A DNA stretch of 5,718 nucleotides from an uncultured Clostridia bacterium (GTDB lineage Bacteria; Bacillota; Clostridia; UBA1381; UMGS1253), in assembly GCA_937892135.1 (NCBI GenBank), contig CALAUK010000084.1, forward strand, positions 1 through 5,718. The letters run 5' to 3'. Made by a program: the position numbers and the translations under genes. The notes below the pieces were generated by a model. The model saw only the letters and a program-made list of their open reading frames with translations, did no database searches and had not been told where the DNA came from. Of this stretch, positions 4,561-5,718 are shown piece after piece (position 1 is the stretch's first letter; each line of letters begins with the position of its first letter).

Positions 4561-5718
4561 TTATTTTGAGAACTTGCTTAAAAGTTCATTTTTAACATCC
4601 CATAGCTTCTGGGATAAATCCACATAGTAGTTATGAGGATTTTCAAAACGCGTTACCTCGTCCCACAGAGTATCCACCTGTTCTTTACAGAACTTACGAA
4701 GAGACTCAATGTCGGGTGTTTCGTATATCTTCTTTCCCTTTTCAAACATCTTCACCAAAAGAGGCTCTGCTTTAAAGTCTTCGACAACCTTTCTCTTCCA
4801 TGTATGATCAGGGTCAAAAATCTCATAACTTGCTGAATCATCAATCTTTTCGTCATGAAGAGTTATTACATCGGCAATCGCCTTGCCTGTTTTTCTTTCA
4901 TGAAGTCTGTATACCTGTTTAAAGCAAGGAGTTGTAATCTTTGAAACATTTTCGCTAAGCTTAATTCTCGGCGAAACACTTCCATCTTCGTTTTCAACTC
5001 CCACAATCTTATACACGCCGCCGAATACCGGTTCAGAACGTGATGTTATAAGTCTTTCACCAACGCCAAAGGAATCAATCTTCGCACCCTGCATAAGAGT
5101 GTCTCTTATAATAAACTCATCAAGAGAGTTTGACGCAACAATCTTACAATCACTGTAACCTGCATCATCAAGCATTTTTCTTGCCTTTTTTGAAAGGTAA
5201 GTAATATCGCCGCTGTCAATTCTTATGCCTGCAGGGCGATAACCCATAGGCTTTAACACCTCGTCAAACACACGGATAGCATTTGGTATTCCGCTCTTTA
5301 GAACATTATAAGTGTCAACTAACAGCGTACAGCTTGCAGGGTATGTTTTAGCATATGCCGAGAATGCATCATATTCATTTTCAAAAAGCTGAATCCAGCT
5401 GTGCGCCATAGTTCCAAGCGCAGGCACACCGAAATCACGCTCAGCTATTGCACACGCAGAGCCTACGCAGCCCGCTATATAAGACGCCCTTGCACCCATA
5501 ATAGCCGCATTGTAGCCCTGAGCACGCCTTGAACCAAACTCCATAACAGGTCTTCCCTGAGCTGCACGAACAATTCTGTTTGCCTTTGTGGCAATAAGGC
5601 TCTGATGATTAATCGTAAGAAGAATCATCGTTTCAACAAACTGAGCCTGAATTGCGGGTCCTCTTACTGTAACAATAGGCTCACCCGGAAAAATTGGTGT
5701 TCCCTCTTTTATTGACCA
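4561..5718 (-). CDS. pncB: Nicotinate phosphoribosyltransferase, N-terminus outside the window
   Basis: This enzyme makes nicotinate mononucleotide from nicotinate and PRPP, with ATP hydrolysis, in the NAD salvage (Preiss-Handler) pathway in the cytosol. The frame is open to the window edge. The 385 visible residues begin WSIKEGTPIFPGEP, a conserved internal block, so roughly the first 90-100 residues are missing from a protein expected near 480 aa. The ATG at 5628 is internal, not the start. Visible motifs in window numbering are EFGSRRAQG (60-68), GTMAHSWIQ (102-110) with the expected catalytic, phosphorylated His106, RIDSGD (166-171), ASNSLDE (195-201) and GVGERLITS (218-226), which form the phosphoribosyl and substrate pocket. 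The C-terminus is complete. The phosphoesterase gene follows after 14 nt. Its promoter is outside the window. Nicotinamide phosphoribosyltransferase is a distant relative but fits these motifs less well. Confidence 0.93.
   Translation of the reverse strand, partial: WSIKEGTPIFPGEPIVTVRGPAIQAQFVETMILLTINHQSLIATKANRIVRAAQGRPVMEFGSRRAQGYNAAIMGARASYIAGCVGSACAIAERDFGVPALGTMAHSWIQLFENEYDAFSAYAKTYPASCTLLVDTYNVLKSGIPNAIRVFDEVLKPMGYRPAGIRIDSGDITYLSKKARKMLDDAGYSDCKIVASNSLDEFIIRDTLMQGAKIDSFGVGERLITSRSEPVFGGVYKIVGVENEDGSVSPRIKLSENVSKITTPCFKQVYRLHERKTGKAIADVITLHDEKIDDSASYEIFDPDHTWKRKVVEDFKAEPLLVKMFEKGKKIYETPDIESLRKFCKEQVDTLWDEVTRFENPHNYYVDLSQKLWDVKNELLSKFSK

Noticed and set aside
4561..5628. pncB as a complete gene starting at the ATG at 5628
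   Set aside because: The frame stays open for 30 more codons to the edge, and they encode the conserved EGTPIFPGEP...GPAIQAQFVET segment, so the true start is outside the window.

Overview
The window looks like an ordinary housekeeping segment of a chromosome from a Firmicutes bacterium, most likely class Clostridia. This rests on the 16S 5' end (GGCGTGCCTAACACATGCAA type), strong GGAGG ribosome binding sites, AT-rich intergenic DNA with extended -10 promoters, the tig-clpP-clpX gene order, and a ClpP and trigger factor that read like Gram-positive proteins. I cannot name a genus. Every gene lies on the minus strand, so transcription runs from high to low coordinates.

Layout in transcription order. 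At the right edge (4561-5718) is a nicotinate phosphoribosyltransferase (pncB) whose N-terminus lies outside the window. Fourteen bases later comes a small calcineurin-type metallophosphoesterase with a TTG start (3839-4546); these two look like one transcription unit. A 162-bp gap holds a good sigma-A-type promoter with a perfect extended -10 and a roughly 109-nt leader with a GC-rich inverted repeat. It drives trigger factor (tig, 2390-3676), ClpP (clpP, 1719-2303) and ClpX (clpX, 410-1702). An 86-nt gap with a strong hairpin separates tig from clpP, and clpP and clpX are only 16 nt apart. A strong rho-independent terminator (375-408) closes the unit. The remaining 5' part (62-374) carries a ribosomal RNA promoter and leader, followed by the first ~61 nt of a 16S rRNA gene that runs off the left edge.

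Functionally the core is a protein quality-control operon. Trigger factor meets nascent chains at the ribosome exit tunnel, ClpX unfolds substrates, and ClpP degrades them. All diagnostic catalytic residues of ClpX and ClpP are present. The upstream pair combines an NAD-salvage enzyme with a phosphoesterase of unknown substrate.

Three start codons matter. For tig and clpP, in-frame TTG codons further upstream overlap or crowd the ribosome binding site, so the ATGs at 3676 and 2303 are preferred. For the phosphoesterase, the TTG at 4546 is the only credible start.

I found no novel system, mobile element, CRISPR array, tRNA or broken gene. The points worth a second look are modest: possible RNA structures in the tig leader and the tig-clpP gap, an rRNA operon where lon/engB genes often follow clpX in Clostridia, and the uncharacterised phosphoesterase coupled to pncB. 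The left edge inside 16S may be a contig end, since assemblies often break at rRNA operons.
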